A program made the translations under genes and the position numbers. This document shows, in pieces, positions 18,221 to 28,081 of a stretch of 64,000 nucleotides of DNA. The notes under the pieces were generated by a model that saw only the letters and a list, made by a program, of their open reading frames with translations, had not been told where the DNA came from and did no database searches. Positions within the stretch are counted from its first letter, which is position 1. The number at the start of each line of letters is the position of its first letter. The stretch spans positions 78,512 to 142,511 of the forward strand of contig UVIF01000001.1 in assembly GCA_900596015.1 (NCBI GenBank), written 5' to 3'. This DNA is from Pseudomonas viridiflava. GTDB taxonomy: Bacteria; Pseudomonadota; Gammaproteobacteria; Pseudomonadales; Pseudomonadaceae.

Positions 18221-19861
18221 TCAGAGACGGAAGCGACCCACCAGATCGTTGAAAGAGATGGCTAGGCGCGACAGATCCTGGGTCGATGCGCTGGTCTGGT
18301 GAGCGCCTGCGGCCGTCTGCGTCGACAGGTCCTGGATGTTGATCAGGTTCCTGTCAACCTCGCGAGCCACGTGGGCCTGTTCTTCGCAGGCGCTGGCGAT
18401 GACCAGGTTGCGGTCGTTGATCTGTGCGATCCCGCTGGCGATGGATTGCAGCGCATCGCCAGTGGCCTTGGCCAGGACTTGGGTGTCCCCCACCAGCCCT
18501 TGGCTCTTGCCCATGGCAGCGACTGCCTGGTCTGCCCGCGAACGAACCGCGCCGATCATGCTTTCGATCTCGCCCGTGGACGACTGGGTACGCGCCGCCA
18601 GCGCCCTGACCTCGTCGGCAACCACCGCGAAACCACGCCCCTGCTCACCAGCACGGGCCGCTTCGATGGCCGCGTTGAGGGCCAACAGATTGGTCTGTTC
18701 GGCGATACCGCGAATCACGTCGAGCACCTTGCCGATATCGCGCACTTGGACCGCCAGGTCTTCCACGATGGTCGTCGAAGACTGGATTTCGATGGTGGCA
18801 TTGTTCACCGCTTCCACGGCATTGCGCGCCTGCGTCAGGCCATCGGTGGCCTGGCTGCTGGCGGTCTTCGAGGCTTCCGAGGTGGAAATGGCGTTGCGCG
18901 CGACTTCTTCCACGGCCGACGTCATCTCGGTGACGGCCGTGGCCGCCTGCTGGATTTCGTCGTTCTGACGCAGCAGGCCACGGCTGCCGTCTTCAGTGAC
19001 CGCGTTCAACTCTTCGGCTGCCGACGCGAGCTGGTTCGAGGCATCGGCGATCTGGTGAATGGTCCCCTTCAGGCCTTCCTGCATTTCGCCGAGTGCGGCG
19101 AGCAGTTGCCCGGTCTCGTCACGGGCCGAGCTGCCGATGCTGTGGGTCAGATCGCCCTTGGCGATCAATTTCGCGCTGGCCACGGCGGTGGCAATGGGCC
19201 TGCTGATCAGGCGGCTCATGAACAGCCCCAGTCCCAGTGCTGCGAGAAAGGCCAGCGCGATGCCGATGTAAAGCACGGTGATCGCCGCCCGCTCCTGCTC
19301 GTCGGCGTCACGCGCACCTTCCTGGATCTGCCGGTTGTTCGACTCGACCATGATGGTCAGCTCGTCCATGACGGTGCGATAGGCCGGCTGGATCTCACCC
19401 GACATGAGCGAGCGCGCAGCCGAAACGTCACCGGCGTCCAGCACCGACAGTACTTTCTGCAGCTGCGCCTGATAAAGCGGCCAGTCACGCTCCATCTTGT
19501 CGCCGGCGGCACGCTCGTCGTCGGCCAGTGGCGTCTTGCGGTACACCGCAAAAGCCTTCTCGCTGTCAGCCAGGTTGGTGTTCATGCTCTGGCGAATCGA
19601 GTCCTTGACGGCCTGCGAATCGTTTTCCGCATGGGCGGCTATAAGGGCGTAGAGATCCTTGAGCTGGGCAATCGCCTTGCTCTTGGCTTCGGCCGTCTTG
19701 GCAACCGATACCAGGTTGTTCGAGAACACCAGTTTGAGGCTCTCAGACAGCTGACTGACGCCGCGGCCCCCCAGCAGGCCGACGCCCAGGGTAATGAACG
19801 CACACAACCCGAAGGCCGCAATCAGTTTGGAAGATAACTTTGCATCGCGAAGCCACGTCAT
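18221..19861 (-). CDS. Methyl-accepting chemotaxis protein
   Basis: A 546-residue receptor with transmembrane helix 1 at about 11-32, a four-helix-bundle periplasmic domain at about 33-190, helix 2 at about 193-215, HAMP at about 216-268, and a signalling domain with the intact tip [21 protein letters not shown]. It has the same length as the receptor at 10282 but is divergent in the ligand domain. It ends NDLVGRFRL without a CheR-tethering pentapeptide. A candidate flagellar sigma-28 promoter lies about 80 bases upstream, consistent with control in the motility regulon. Confidence 0.93.
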   Translation of the reverse strand: MTWLRDAKLSSKLIAAFGLCAFITLGVGLLGGRGVSQLSESLKLVFSNNLVSVAKTAEAKSKAIAQLKDLYALIAAHAENDSQAVKDSIRQSMNTNLADSEKAFAVYRKTPLADDERAAGDKMERDWPLYQAQLQKVLSVLDAGDVSAARSLMSGEIQPAYRTVMDELTIMVESNNRQIQEGARDADEQERAAITVLYIGIALAFLAALGLGLFMSRLISRPIATAVASAKLIAKGDLTHSIGSSARDETGQLLAALGEMQEGLKGTIHQIADASNQLASAAEELNAVTEDGSRGLLRQNDEIQQAATAVTEMTSAVEEVARNAISTSEASKTASSQATDGLTQARNAVEAVNNATIEIQSSTTIVEDLAVQVRDIGKVLDVIRGIAEQTNLLALNAAIEAARAGEQGRGFAVVADEVRALAARTQSSTGEIESMIGAVRSRADQAVAAMGKSQGLVGDTQVLAKATGDALQSIASGIAQINDRNLVIASACEEQAHVAREVDRNLINIQDLSTQTAAGAHQTSASTQDLSRLAISFNDLVGRFRL

Positions 19862-19938
19862 ACAGGTATCCTGTCAGGTCCACCAAAAAAAGCCCCAGGT
19901 TCGGCACTTTCCTTAGCGTCGTGGGCGGTATGAACCCG

Positions 19939-19965
19939 CTATCGGCATCGCCGAAGGAAGCTTGA
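19939..19965 (-). promoter_or_regulatory. Candidate sigma-28 (FliA) promoter of the chemoreceptor gene
   Basis: On the minus strand, TCAAGCTT, 11 bases, then GCCGATAG. The FliA consensus is TAAAGTTT-N11-GCCGATAA: 6 of 8 match in the -35 and 7 of 8 in the -10, with exact spacing. It would start transcription near 19932, giving a leader of about 70 bases before the ATG at 19861. Confidence 0.6.
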
Positions 19966-20101
19966 ACAGTGTTCATCGGCCAAGCGGCCATTTAGCCCTA
20001 CCTTCTGTCGTGGCGACCAAATGCATCAGCCATACGATCAGCGGTATGAACGCTTATGAGATGATGGCTGTCTGACATCACTCTATCCGCATGACCTTGC
20101 G

Positions 20102-21703
20102 ATGCCGCCCATGAACGACCTCAACCGCCGTAATCCATGCCGCTTGCCGATGCTTTTGACGCTGACGCTGCTCACGATCGTGGGGCTCTCCATCCTGTGG
20201 GAGTTCCACCTCGAAGCCTATGTGATGCACTGGCTGAACCTGCCCTACGACGGTGACTTCGAAGACGTCGAACGCTGGCGTTTCGTGCTAACGTGCTCGG
20301 GGTTCTCGATGATTTCGCTGATCGTGCCGACCATCGTGCTCAAGCGCATGGTCACCAGTACTCAACTCAGCTACAAGCGTCTGCAGCGGATCCAGTTTCA
20401 GACCGAGACCCTGGCCAGATACGACTCCCTCAGCGCCTTGATCAACCGGCGCGGCTTCATGGACCTGCTGAGCGAACGGCTTGCCGAGCATCGCTGCGTA
20501 TCGATCATGCTGATCGACCTGGACCACTTCAAAGCCATAAACGACCAGCACGGCCACTCTGGCGGAGATAGCGTGCTGGTCGAGGTTGCCGACCGGCTGA
20601 AGCACATCGCACGCCTGCACGGTGGCACCGCCGCCCGGCTGGGTGGGGATGAATTCTGCCTGCTGTTTCTGGATTACAGGGATGAGCGCGAGCTGAGCGA
20701 CATTGCCGCAACGACCATCCAACGGGTCAGCGAAGCTTTTGTCGAACCCTCTACCCCTGTGCGGCTGGGAGCGACCATTGGCATATCGCGTTCGTGGATC
20801 GATGCCACCGAGACGTCCGCACTGCTGCACTGCGCCGATACGGCGATGTACCGGGGCAAGAACGCTGGCCGCTCCATGTTCAATTTCTACGACAACGAAT
20901 ACGAGCGGCAGCTGCGGGCGCAAGCCGACCTCGACCAAGCCCTCAGGCAGGCGGTGGAGCGCGAGGAAATCGTGCCGTTCTTCCAGCCCATCGTCACCCT
21001 TCCGTCGCAGACGATCGTGGGCTTCGAGGTGCTTGCACGCTGGGCCCGGCCCGACGGCAGCACCGGCATGCCTAGCGACTTCATCCCGATACTCGAGCGC
21101 CTTGGGCTGATTCCGGCCATGACCCGCTCACTGGTCAAGCAAGCTTGCAGGGCGGCCAGCTTCTGGGACGACACACTGCACCTGTCGCTCAATGTCAGCG
21201 CCACCATGATCACCGATGAGCTGTTTCCCGATCGCCTGGCCGAGCAACTCAGGCATGAACGCTTCCCCTACGAGCGTTTTGAAGTGGAGATCACGGAAGA
21301 AGCCCTGGTGGGCAACCTCGACGCCGCCCAGCGGAACCTGAGCAAGTTGCACGCCTACGGCATCAGCGTGGCGCTGGACGACTTCGGCATCGGCTATTCG
21401 GGCCTTTACCATCTGACGCGGCTGTCCATCGACAAGATCAAGATAGACCGCTCCTTCTTCGAGGCCGGCAGCATTGACCACCTGCCCATGGTGGAAGCGA
21501 TCCTGGGGATGGCGCGCAGCCTGAAAATGAAAGTCACGGCCGAGGGCATCGAGGACTTCCACCTGCCCTACCTGCCGAAATGGCTGGCGGAAAACGGTTG
21601 CCATTATGCCCAGGGCTATCTATACGGCCGCCCGCAGGCAGGGAGCACCATCGCCGCCGCCGCCCATGCCCCGTTGACGGTCTGCGCCGCGGCTCAGAAC
21701 TGA
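20102..21703 (+). CDS. Membrane GGDEF-EAL protein
   Basis: A 533-residue inner-membrane protein with helices at about 15-35 and 65-85 enclosing a short periplasmic loop. A GGDEF domain (about 105-265) has an intact RLGGDEF loop, and an EAL domain (about 285-520) reads EVLARW at the signature with the other catalytic groups present: LNVSATMI, EITEEA, DDFGIGYSGL, IKIDRSF, AEGIED, AQGYLYGRP. Both cyclase and phosphodiesterase activity are possible. An RxxD-type product-inhibition site is not evident before GGDEF. The start could also be the ATG at 20111; neither has a good ribosome site. Its end overlaps the convergent reductase gene by 10 bases. Confidence 0.85.
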   Translation: MPPMNDLNRRNPCRLPMLLTLTLLTIVGLSILWEFHLEAYVMHWLNLPYDGDFEDVERWRFVLTCSGFSMISLIVPTIVLKRMVTSTQLSYKRLQRIQFQTETLARYDSLSALINRRGFMDLLSERLAEHRCVSIMLIDLDHFKAINDQHGHSGGDSVLVEVADRLKHIARLHGGTAARLGGDEFCLLFLDYRDERELSDIAATTIQRVSEAFVEPSTPVRLGATIGISRSWIDATETSALLHCADTAMYRGKNAGRSMFNFYDNEYERQLRAQADLDQALRQAVEREEIVPFFQPIVTLPSQTIVGFEVLARWARPDGSTGMPSDFIPILERLGLIPAMTRSLVKQACRAASFWDDTLHLSLNVSATMITDELFPDRLAEQLRHERFPYERFEVEITEEALVGNLDAAQRNLSKLHAYGISVALDDFGIGYSGLYHLTRLSIDKIKIDRSFFEAGSIDHLPMVEAILGMARSLKMKVTAEGIEDFHLPYLPKWLAENGCHYAQGYLYGRPQAGSTIAAAAHAPLTVCAAAQN

Positions 21704-22716
21704 ACCCGACGCCCGGTCACCGGGTAGCTCGGGTCGGTGTAGCCGGGCGTCGAGCTGTGGCCCGCCACCACCAGCGCGTCGACGAATGCCTCGTCCTCTG
21801 CGGTGAACCGGTACTGCAACGCCGGCACATAGTCGCGCCATTGCTGTTCGGTGCGAGGCCCGGCGATGGCCGAGCTGATCAACCTGTTGTTGAGCACCCA
21901 GGCCAGCGCGAATTGCCCCGAGGTGATGCCGCGGGCCTGGGCGTGATCCTTGATGCGCTGGGCCAGGTTCAACGACTCGGGGCGCCACTCGGTCTGTTGC
22001 AGGCGCGGATCGCTGCGCCCCGCCCGCGTGTCGACTCCCGGTTCGGCGCCAGGGTCGTACTTGGCGGTCAGCACGCCTCGCGCCAACGGGCTGTAGGACA
22101 CTACGCCAATGCCATAATGCTCGGCCGCCGGCAGATGCTCGGCTTCGATCTGCCGATTGGCCAGGTTGTACAGCGGCTGGCTGACGGTCGGCCGCTCGAC
22201 CCCCAGCAGGTCTGCCACCCGGCAGAATTCGGCAAGCTTCCAACTGCTGTGGTTCGACAGCCCGTAGCCGCGGATCTTGCCGGCGCGAATCAGATCGGCC
22301 AAGGCGCGCACTGTCTCTTCCACCGGCGTGAAAGGGTCTTCACGGTGCACGTAGTAGAGGTCGAGGTAATCGGTCTGCAAGCGGCGCAGACTGCCTTCCA
22401 CCGACTCGATCACACTGTGGCGCGAAGCCCCGCGCCCATTGGGCCCTTGCACACCGGGGTTGGGGTTGACGAACTTGCTCGACAGCACCCAACGCGAGCG
22501 CTGGCCGGCGATCAGCTTGCCTACTGCGATTTCCGAGGCGCCGTCGTTGTAGTTGTTCGCCGTGTCGATGGCATTGATGCCCTGCTCCAAGGCATCGTCG
22601 ACGATACGCTTGGCGGTGGCGTCGTCGGTCTGGCCGCCGAACATCATGGTGCCCAAAGTAATTTCGGAAACCTGCAGACCATGACGGCCCAGGCGGCGGT
22701 ATCTGACGTCGCTCAT
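21694..22716 (-). CDS. Aldo/keto reductase
   Basis: A 340-residue (beta/alpha)8 NADPH-dependent oxidoreductase. The catalytic tetrad is visible: Asp and Tyr in DTANNYNDGASE, Lys in LSSKF and His in YYVHRED. The start at 22716 follows AGAGGA by 8 bases. It resembles the YajO/YghZ-like group that reduces diverse aldehydes and ketones. The gene is monocistronic, divergent from the small gene at 22938. Confidence 0.88.
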   Translation of the reverse strand: MSDVRYRRLGRHGLQVSEITLGTMMFGGQTDDATAKRIVDDALEQGINAIDTANNYNDGASEIAVGKLIAGQRSRWVLSSKFVNPNPGVQGPNGRGASRHSVIESVEGSLRRLQTDYLDLYYVHREDPFTPVEETVRALADLIRAGKIRGYGLSNHSSWKLAEFCRVADLLGVERPTVSQPLYNLANRQIEAEHLPAAEHYGIGVVSYSPLARGVLTAKYDPGAEPGVDTRAGRSDPRLQQTEWRPESLNLAQRIKDHAQARGITSGQFALAWVLNNRLISSAIAGPRTEQQWRDYVPALQYRFTAEDEAFVDALVVAGHSSTPGYTDPSYPVTGRRVQF

Positions 22717-22937
22717 CGAAAAGTCCTCTCTTGGCAAAACGGCCGGCCGTGCATGGCCCTGTCCATCGATGCTGGCGTATCCGATCCAATCCAGCAACAT
22801 ACTGGCCTATAGCCTGTATCGGAAAAGACTATTTAAGCTACGCGGGCTGTGGCCGATAGACTGACCACACTTAAATGAAACAACGCTCATCCCGTGGCCA
22901 GGACGCCAAAACAACGATAGAGCCCTCGGAGCACCGC

Positions 22938-23162
22938 ATGCCCACCACCCACATCACGGAAATGCAGGAAGACGTCCATGACGCGGCACGTCAGTTGGAA
23001 ATGATCTACCAAATGCTCCGCGGCCACGCCCTGTTTCTGCGCAGCAGAAACATCGACCATCTCATCGATGATGTCTTGCTCGTTGAAAACCAGGCGGGCG
23101 CTCTGGCCCTGTCCATTCAAGATCTAAAAGGGGCCGCGTCCAGGATGGCCAAGGCGGCGTAG
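22938..23162 (+). CDS. Small conserved-type hypothetical protein
   Basis: A 74-residue, probably all-helical soluble protein without Cys. The start at 22938 has GGAG 6 bases upstream. Composition and heptad-like spacing of hydrophobics (residues 10-70) suggest a helical bundle or dimer. It recalls the small Pseudomonas-only DUF6124-like proteins in size and helix content, but I cannot confirm membership. Function unknown. Confidence 0.65.
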   Translation: MPTTHITEMQEDVHDAARQLEMIYQMLRGHALFLRSRNIDHLIDDVLLVENQAGALALSIQDLKGAASRMAKAA

Positions 23163-23306
23163 CTCGAAAAGCCTCGTATCCCACAAAGTCCAGTATACAA
23201 ACCACTTATTCCATTCAGGAATTTACTGAAACCGTTTAGTGATTATCCAGGCATAAGCGCCAATGCTAGTGTCGACGACATACCGATCAGCATTCGTGTC
23301 GTCCTT

Positions 23307-24257
23307 ATGCCCAATTATCTCGATTCCCGTCACCGTCAGTCGATCCTGAAACTGCAGACTACCTGGACCGCGCGCAGCGACTGGCCAACCTGGTTGCTGC
23401 TGCTCGGCACCTATGGCGGTTGGTGGGCGCTGATCGAATTCGGTTCGTTCATCGGGCGACCGCTCACCGTATTGCTGCTGGTGCCGCTGCTTACCCTGTG
23501 GATGTCACTGCAGCATGAACTTCTGCACGGCCACCCTACCCGCTGGCGCAGCGTCAACAAGGTCTTGGGCTATGCCCCGCTGGCCATCTGGTATCCCTAC
23601 ACCCTGTACCGCGACAGCCATCTGGCCCATCACCGCGACGAGACGATCACGGTGCCGCGCGACGACCCGGAAAGCCGTTACCTCGATGCCCAGGCCTGGT
23701 CAGGCAGCGCGGGGCCTGGCCGGGCACTGCACTGGTTGAACAAGACCCTGCTGGGCCGTCTCTGTGTAGGCCCGGCCCTGGCGCTTGCCGGCCTTGTTCA
23801 AGAGCAGTGCGCACACCTGGTCCGCGGCGAGGCGCAAGCGTGGCTGATGTGGGGCACTCATCTGCTATGCGTGCTGGCGCTGTGCGGGTTCATCACCGCT
23901 CACGGCGTGGCTGTCTTCGATTACCTGCTGGCGAGCGTCCTGGCGCTGGCGCTGTCCATGGTCCGCTCCTATTACGAACATCGCCCTGCCGACGCGCCAG
24001 AGCAGCGCTCGGTGCTCAACGAGGCGGGCTGGCCCTGGCGCTGGCTGTTCCTCAACCTCAACCTGCATCTGGTACACCACGACCTGCCGGGCTTACCTTG
24101 GTACTACCTGCCACGGGTATACCGCGAGCGCCGCGCGGACTGGCTGCAACGCAGCGGGCATTTTCTGGTCAATGGCTACAGCGAGCTGTTTCGGCGTTAT
24201 GCCGTGTCCCCCGTAGACAGCCCTTTGCATCCTCTAGGTCAAGGCACCCAGCCATGA
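23307..24257 (+). CDS. Membrane fatty acid desaturase
   Basis: A 316-residue di-iron desaturase/hydroxylase of the inner membrane. The three histidine boxes are present: HELLHGH (70-76), HLAHH (105-109) and HLVHH (about 254-258), separated by paired transmembrane helices. It would introduce a double bond or hydroxyl into an acyl chain or lipid using O2 and electrons from a redox partner. Its stop overlaps the start of the next gene (ATGA), so the two products are coupled. No DesT-like regulator is nearby. Confidence 0.85.
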   Translation: MPNYLDSRHRQSILKLQTTWTARSDWPTWLLLLGTYGGWWALIEFGSFIGRPLTVLLLVPLLTLWMSLQHELLHGHPTRWRSVNKVLGYAPLAIWYPYTLYRDSHLAHHRDETITVPRDDPESRYLDAQAWSGSAGPGRALHWLNKTLLGRLCVGPALALAGLVQEQCAHLVRGEAQAWLMWGTHLLCVLALCGFITAHGVAVFDYLLASVLALALSMVRSYYEHRPADAPEQRSVLNEAGWPWRWLFLNLNLHLVHHDLPGLPWYYLPRVYRERRADWLQRSGHFLVNGYSELFRRYAVSPVDSPLHPLGQGTQP

Positions 24258-25045
24258 GCGCCGACGTGATCGCTGCACTGCCCATGTATCCCGCGCCCGC
24301 AGTAATCGGTGAGGCGTACCAGCGCTGGCTGGAGGAAACCCTGCAGTTGCTGGGCATCGACCGCCCCAAGCCTTGGGCGGGTTCACTCCCGGATCTGTGG
24401 CTGCATCCACGACTGCTGTTGGCACAGACCTGCGGCTTCCCTTTGATCACCGAACTCAAGCATCGGGTCCGTATCGTCGGCCGACCTCATTTCGCGTTAC
24501 CCGAGGCACAGGCGGGACAACACTGCAGCCTGCTAATCGCGGGCCTCGATGACCCACGGCAGACACTGGGCGAATTTTTCGATTGCCGCGGCGCCTATAA
24601 CAGCCTCGACTCCAACAGTGGCATGAACCTGCTGCGCCACGCCCTGATCCCCCATGTGCGTGAGGGTCGGTTCTTCAAAAGCGTTAAAACGACCGGCAGT
24701 CATCGCCAGAGCATTGCCCACGTCGCCACAGGCATCGCCGACCTGGCGGCCATCGACAGCGTGACCTTTGCCTATCTGGCTCGCCATGCGCCGAATGAAG
24801 TCGCCGGCGTGCGGGTCGTTGAACGCACGGCCAATGCGCCGACATTGCCCTATATCACCAGCCTCCACGGGCCAGAGCCAGGCTTGCTGCGCGAGGCCAT
24901 GAATGCGGCACTGGCACATCTGCCAGAGGTTGCGGCAGTGTTGGCTATAACGACCGTGCAGGAAACGGCCTTCGCCGATTACGAAGTATTGCTGGAGTAT
25001 CGGGACAAGGCGCGGCGGCATATCGGACAAGCCGAGCTGTGGTAG
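24254..25045 (+). CDS. PhnD/SsuA-like periplasmic-binding-fold protein without signal peptide
   Basis: A 263-residue type 2 periplasmic-binding-protein fold related to phosphonate-binding PhnD, recognised from the FFDCRGAYNSLDSNSGMNLLRHAL stretch (central, around residue 110-135) and the VKTTGSHRQSIAHVATGIADLAAIDSVTF-like hinge (around 145-170). No N-terminal signal peptide and no ABC permease or ATPase is present, so it is probably cytoplasmic and not a transporter subunit. Its 4-base overlap with the desaturase gene argues for a shared job, perhaps sensing or delivering a substrate. That role is inference. Confidence 0.7.
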   Translation: MSADVIAALPMYPAPAVIGEAYQRWLEETLQLLGIDRPKPWAGSLPDLWLHPRLLLAQTCGFPLITELKHRVRIVGRPHFALPEAQAGQHCSLLIAGLDDPRQTLGEFFDCRGAYNSLDSNSGMNLLRHALIPHVREGRFFKSVKTTGSHRQSIAHVATGIADLAAIDSVTFAYLARHAPNEVAGVRVVERTANAPTLPYITSLHGPEPGLLREAMNAALAHLPEVAAVLAITTVQETAFADYEVLLEYRDKARRHIGQAELW

Positions 25046-25074
25046 CCTCGCATCGCTTGGGCCGACCCTGGCCG

Positions 25075-27183
25075 TCAGAAAAAGTACCTTACCGATGCGC
25101 CCAGGGTGGTTGATGGCTGAGGCACGATCACCAGGCCGCTGTTGGTGCCATAGGCCACTTCGCTGCCATACCGGTGGGGCTGAAAAGTGCCGTAGACACT
25201 GAACTGGTAATCGCTGTAGTCGTAGCTGGCGCGCAGGTCATAGCGCGTGTAGGCATGCATGGTCTTCCTGCCAGTGCCGACGTAATAGGGAATGCCGCCC
25301 AGATGATAAGCATCGGCATTCAATGTAACTTGCCCACCCATGAACCCGTCTCGATACTGAACGCCCGCCTTGTAGGTGTGCTCCGGCACGACCAGTCGCG
25401 CACCGATACCCGGCGCCGGGTTGGTGATGACCGCATCGATGATCCGGCCATAACTGATGTAGGTACTGACGGTCGACGTGGCTTGATAGTTGACACTGGT
25501 CTCCAGCCCTTTGCGCGTAGTGTCACCTACTTGCTCGTACACACCCGGCGAGGTTTGCACGGTCTCGCTGTCGTTCTGGATGTAATAGAACTCGGTGGTA
25601 CTGCATAGGCTATCGGTAGGCCGCAGGGTAAAACCCACGTCGTAGGACTTGACCTTGCTGGGGCGTACGCTGCCGTTTATCTGTCCACCCGTGTCCCTGA
25701 GCGGAAGCGCACTGCTGCTGCCTGAACTGATGTACTCCGCCGCTGGGGAGCGGAAACCCTGAGCCACATTGGTGAACAGTTCGAGCTGATCGATCGGTGT
25801 CCATGCCACGCCGAACCTGGGCGTTGTCACCGAGCTGTTGTAGCCGGTACTGGCGTCTCGAAACTTCAGGTTGTCGATATCGTAGTCGAACCGATCGTGA
25901 CGGATACCGGCGAGCAACTTGAGCGAATCGATGGGCTTGTACTGGCCCTGCGCGAAGACCCCATAGGTGATGAGGTCCATGTCGAAGTCGTAGTAGAAGT
26001 TTTGCGTGGGCTGGAAGTTGCGGTACTGCTGGCGAAAGGCATCGCCTTTGTCGCGACGCACGTCCGTACCGACCATGAGCGATGCCGTGTCTTCATACAC
26101 GAAGTTATAGGCCAGGCGACCACCGTAGATGTCACGATCGTCCTTGCCATAGTTATGTGTGTTCGTACCGTTGGAGATGGCGCGTACGCGCCTGAAGTCT
26201 TCGTAATAGGCCGTGTAGTACAGGCCCGCTTCGCCTTCGGCCGGCGACCGATTGAACACGTAGGTATTGCGATTGGCGTTGCCGAAGCCATACAGGTTGT
26301 CGGTATCGCGGCGGCCGACGGTGCCCGCCTTCAATGCGGGCAGGCTCAGATAGCCGTCATTCCTGAAGTCCGATTCGTAATGGCTGAACCGCGCCGAGTA
26401 TTTCGCATCGCCAATGACTTTGGAAAGCTTCCAGAAATAGTTGTCGCGCTGGTTTTCGGCGGCCTTGCGGTATCCGTTGGTCCTGTAGAGGTCAGTCACC
26501 AACAGTGACTCGAGGCCTTCATGTTCACCGCCTAGTACCAAGTTAGTCCGCTGGCCATCGAAGCTGGCGACATCCACCCCGATGCTGGACGCGACGTCAC
26601 TGCCGTCCAAGGTTTCGATGTTCACGGCGCCTGCCCGATTCTGATCGCCGTACAGTGCCGACACCGGGCCTTTGATGACGTCCACACGCTTGATCATCTG
26701 CGGCGTGAGCCATTCCAGAAATACGGGACCATGCCCTGCCCCGCCCTGACTTGAGGGAATGTTCTGCGGCACCCCGTCCACCGACACCGCCACGTCGGCC
26801 CCGTGGGTGCCATTGGTGGCGAACCCGCGCATGCGAAAACCGTTACCGGTGTCCCCCTGATCGATGTTGTTGGCTACCACGCCCGGCACCCGTCGGTAGA
26901 TGTTGGAGATATCGCGATCCACGTTGAGGGTGCGGATCTCTTCTTCGGTTATCGTCGAGACGGCAGTCGGCAGGCTTTGCGAGGCCGTGCTGATCCGATT
27001 GCGCACCAGCGGTTGCGCTATACCCGTGCCGTATCGATCGCCTGAAATCTCGACAAGGCCCAACTCGGTAGGCCCTGGTGGTTCCGACTCCTGTGCCGCC
27101 AGCGGCGTGTAGAAACCAACGCTGCCAGTCAGCGCCGCGCCAGCGAATGCCAGGCGCCTGAAGTGATTCGCATATCCGTACAT
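25075..27183 (-). CDS. TonB-dependent receptor, probably for a metal or metallophore
   Basis: A 702-residue outer-membrane receptor with a signal peptide (about 1-30, ending PLAAQ), a plug with VDVIKGPVSALYGDQNRAGAVN-type sequence near 165-185 and a barrel closing in SVRYFF. AGGA precedes the ATG at 27183. A perfect 17-base dyad of the Zur-box type overlaps its promoter region (27198-27214). A divergent gene for a DUF4198 periplasmic protein follows, as in metal (Zn/Ni/Co) uptake loci. Zinc or a zincophore is therefore the favoured substrate, but a siderophore remains possible. Confidence 0.85.
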   Translation of the reverse strand: MYGYANHFRRLAFAGAALTGSVGFYTPLAAQESEPPGPTELGLVEISGDRYGTGIAQPLVRNRISTASQSLPTAVSTITEEEIRTLNVDRDISNIYRRVPGVVANNIDQGDTGNGFRMRGFATNGTHGADVAVSVDGVPQNIPSSQGGAGHGPVFLEWLTPQMIKRVDVIKGPVSALYGDQNRAGAVNIETLDGSDVASSIGVDVASFDGQRTNLVLGGEHEGLESLLVTDLYRTNGYRKAAENQRDNYFWKLSKVIGDAKYSARFSHYESDFRNDGYLSLPALKAGTVGRRDTDNLYGFGNANRNTYVFNRSPAEGEAGLYYTAYYEDFRRVRAISNGTNTHNYGKDDRDIYGGRLAYNFVYEDTASLMVGTDVRRDKGDAFRQQYRNFQPTQNFYYDFDMDLITYGVFAQGQYKPIDSLKLLAGIRHDRFDYDIDNLKFRDASTGYNSSVTTPRFGVAWTPIDQLELFTNVAQGFRSPAAEYISSGSSSALPLRDTGGQINGSVRPSKVKSYDVGFTLRPTDSLCSTTEFYYIQNDSETVQTSPGVYEQVGDTTRKGLETSVNYQATSTVSTYISYGRIIDAVITNPAPGIGARLVVPEHTYKAGVQYRDGFMGGQVTLNADAYHLGGIPYYVGTGRKTMHAYTRYDLRASYDYSDYQFSVYGTFQPHRYGSEVAYGTNSGLVIVPQPSTTLGASVRYFF

Positions 27184-27197
27184 GAATAATCCTGTTT

Positions 27198-27214
27198 ACG
27201 TTATGATATAACGT
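27198..27214. promoter_or_regulatory. Candidate Zur box
   Basis: ACGTTAT-GAT-ATAACGT is a perfect dyad whose core GTTATGATATAAC fits the gamma-proteobacterial Zur consensus GTTAT-N3-ATAAC at all ten fixed positions. It lies 14 bases upstream of the TonB receptor start and about 130 bases upstream of the divergent DUF4198 gene, so it could control both. Zur would repress when zinc is replete. Confidence 0.65.
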
Positions 27215-27342
27215 GACAATATTACAACCGAAATTGTCCGTTGACCAGAAACGCCCTACACGATTGCCATGCTGCACCCGCGATGCCTATCGGCATCGTT
27301 CGAGCGCACGGCTCAACCCCTGCAGAACACTCGGGAAAACCC

Positions 27343-28065
27343 ATGAAAATTGCTTTGTCATTGCTTGCCGCTGCAACCCTTCTCAGCGCCCAAGGTGCGT
27401 ATGCCCATGGTATCTGGACCGAACAACGCTACGGCCAGTTGGACGTCGTCTACGGGCACGGCGCAGAAGACCAGGCCTATGCCGCGGATAAGGTCAAAGG
27501 CGCATGGGCCTACGATGAACGCGGACAAATGATCCCGGTGACGGTCGAGAAGCTCGGCGACCACGCGCGCCTGCATCCAGCCGCGCAGCCCGCCGTGCTC
27601 GCCGTTGCCCTGGACAACGGTGTCTGGAGCAAGAACGCTCAGGGAGAATCGGTGAACAAGCCCATGGCTGACGTACCTGGCGCCGTCAGCGCCAGTCACA
27701 GCTACAAGTACAGCCTGGCGATCCTGAAAGCACACGCGCAGGTGCCCGACGCGCTGAAATTGGCCATGGTCATTCGGCCGTTGAAAGATCCGAGCGAAGT
27801 AGGCGTCGGTAATCCATTACCCGTTGAACTGACGATCGATGGCAAGCCGGCCGGTGGCATCGCCCTGCTCGATGACTACCGAGGCATGTCGGACGCCAGT
27901 AGCGTCGTCACCGATGCACGAGGTCGCGCCACCGTCACCGTGCGCAACGCCGGGTTGAACGTCATCGCGGCTCAAGCCAAGGTAGCCGCGGTCGATCGCA
28001 AGGACGTTTCAGAGCGCAGCCTCTTCACCTCGCTGACCTTTGTCGGCAAGGCACACCAACACTGA
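27343..28065 (+). CDS. DUF4198 (COG5266) periplasmic protein
   Basis: A 240-residue exported protein. The signal peptide ends AYA at about residue 20, leaving a mature N-terminus that begins with His (HGIW), like other COG5266 proteins and resembling histidine-brace starts. The C-terminus ends GKAHQH, and more His and Asp residues lie in between, suggesting metal binding. COG5266 members are annotated as periplasmic components of Ni/Co-type uptake. Together with the divergent TonB receptor and the Zur-like box, it may carry a metal through the periplasm. The start at 27343 follows GGGA; an upstream ATG in the same frame lacks signal-peptide logic. Confidence 0.75.
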   Translation: MKIALSLLAAATLLSAQGAYAHGIWTEQRYGQLDVVYGHGAEDQAYAADKVKGAWAYDERGQMIPVTVEKLGDHARLHPAAQPAVLAVALDNGVWSKNAQGESVNKPMADVPGAVSASHSYKYSLAILKAHAQVPDALKLAMVIRPLKDPSEVGVGNPLPVELTIDGKPAGGIALLDDYRGMSDASSVVTDARGRATVTVRNAGLNVIAAQAKVAAVDRKDVSERSLFTSLTFVGKAHQH

Positions 28066-28081
28066 GTCCGCGAGCCGCCCT

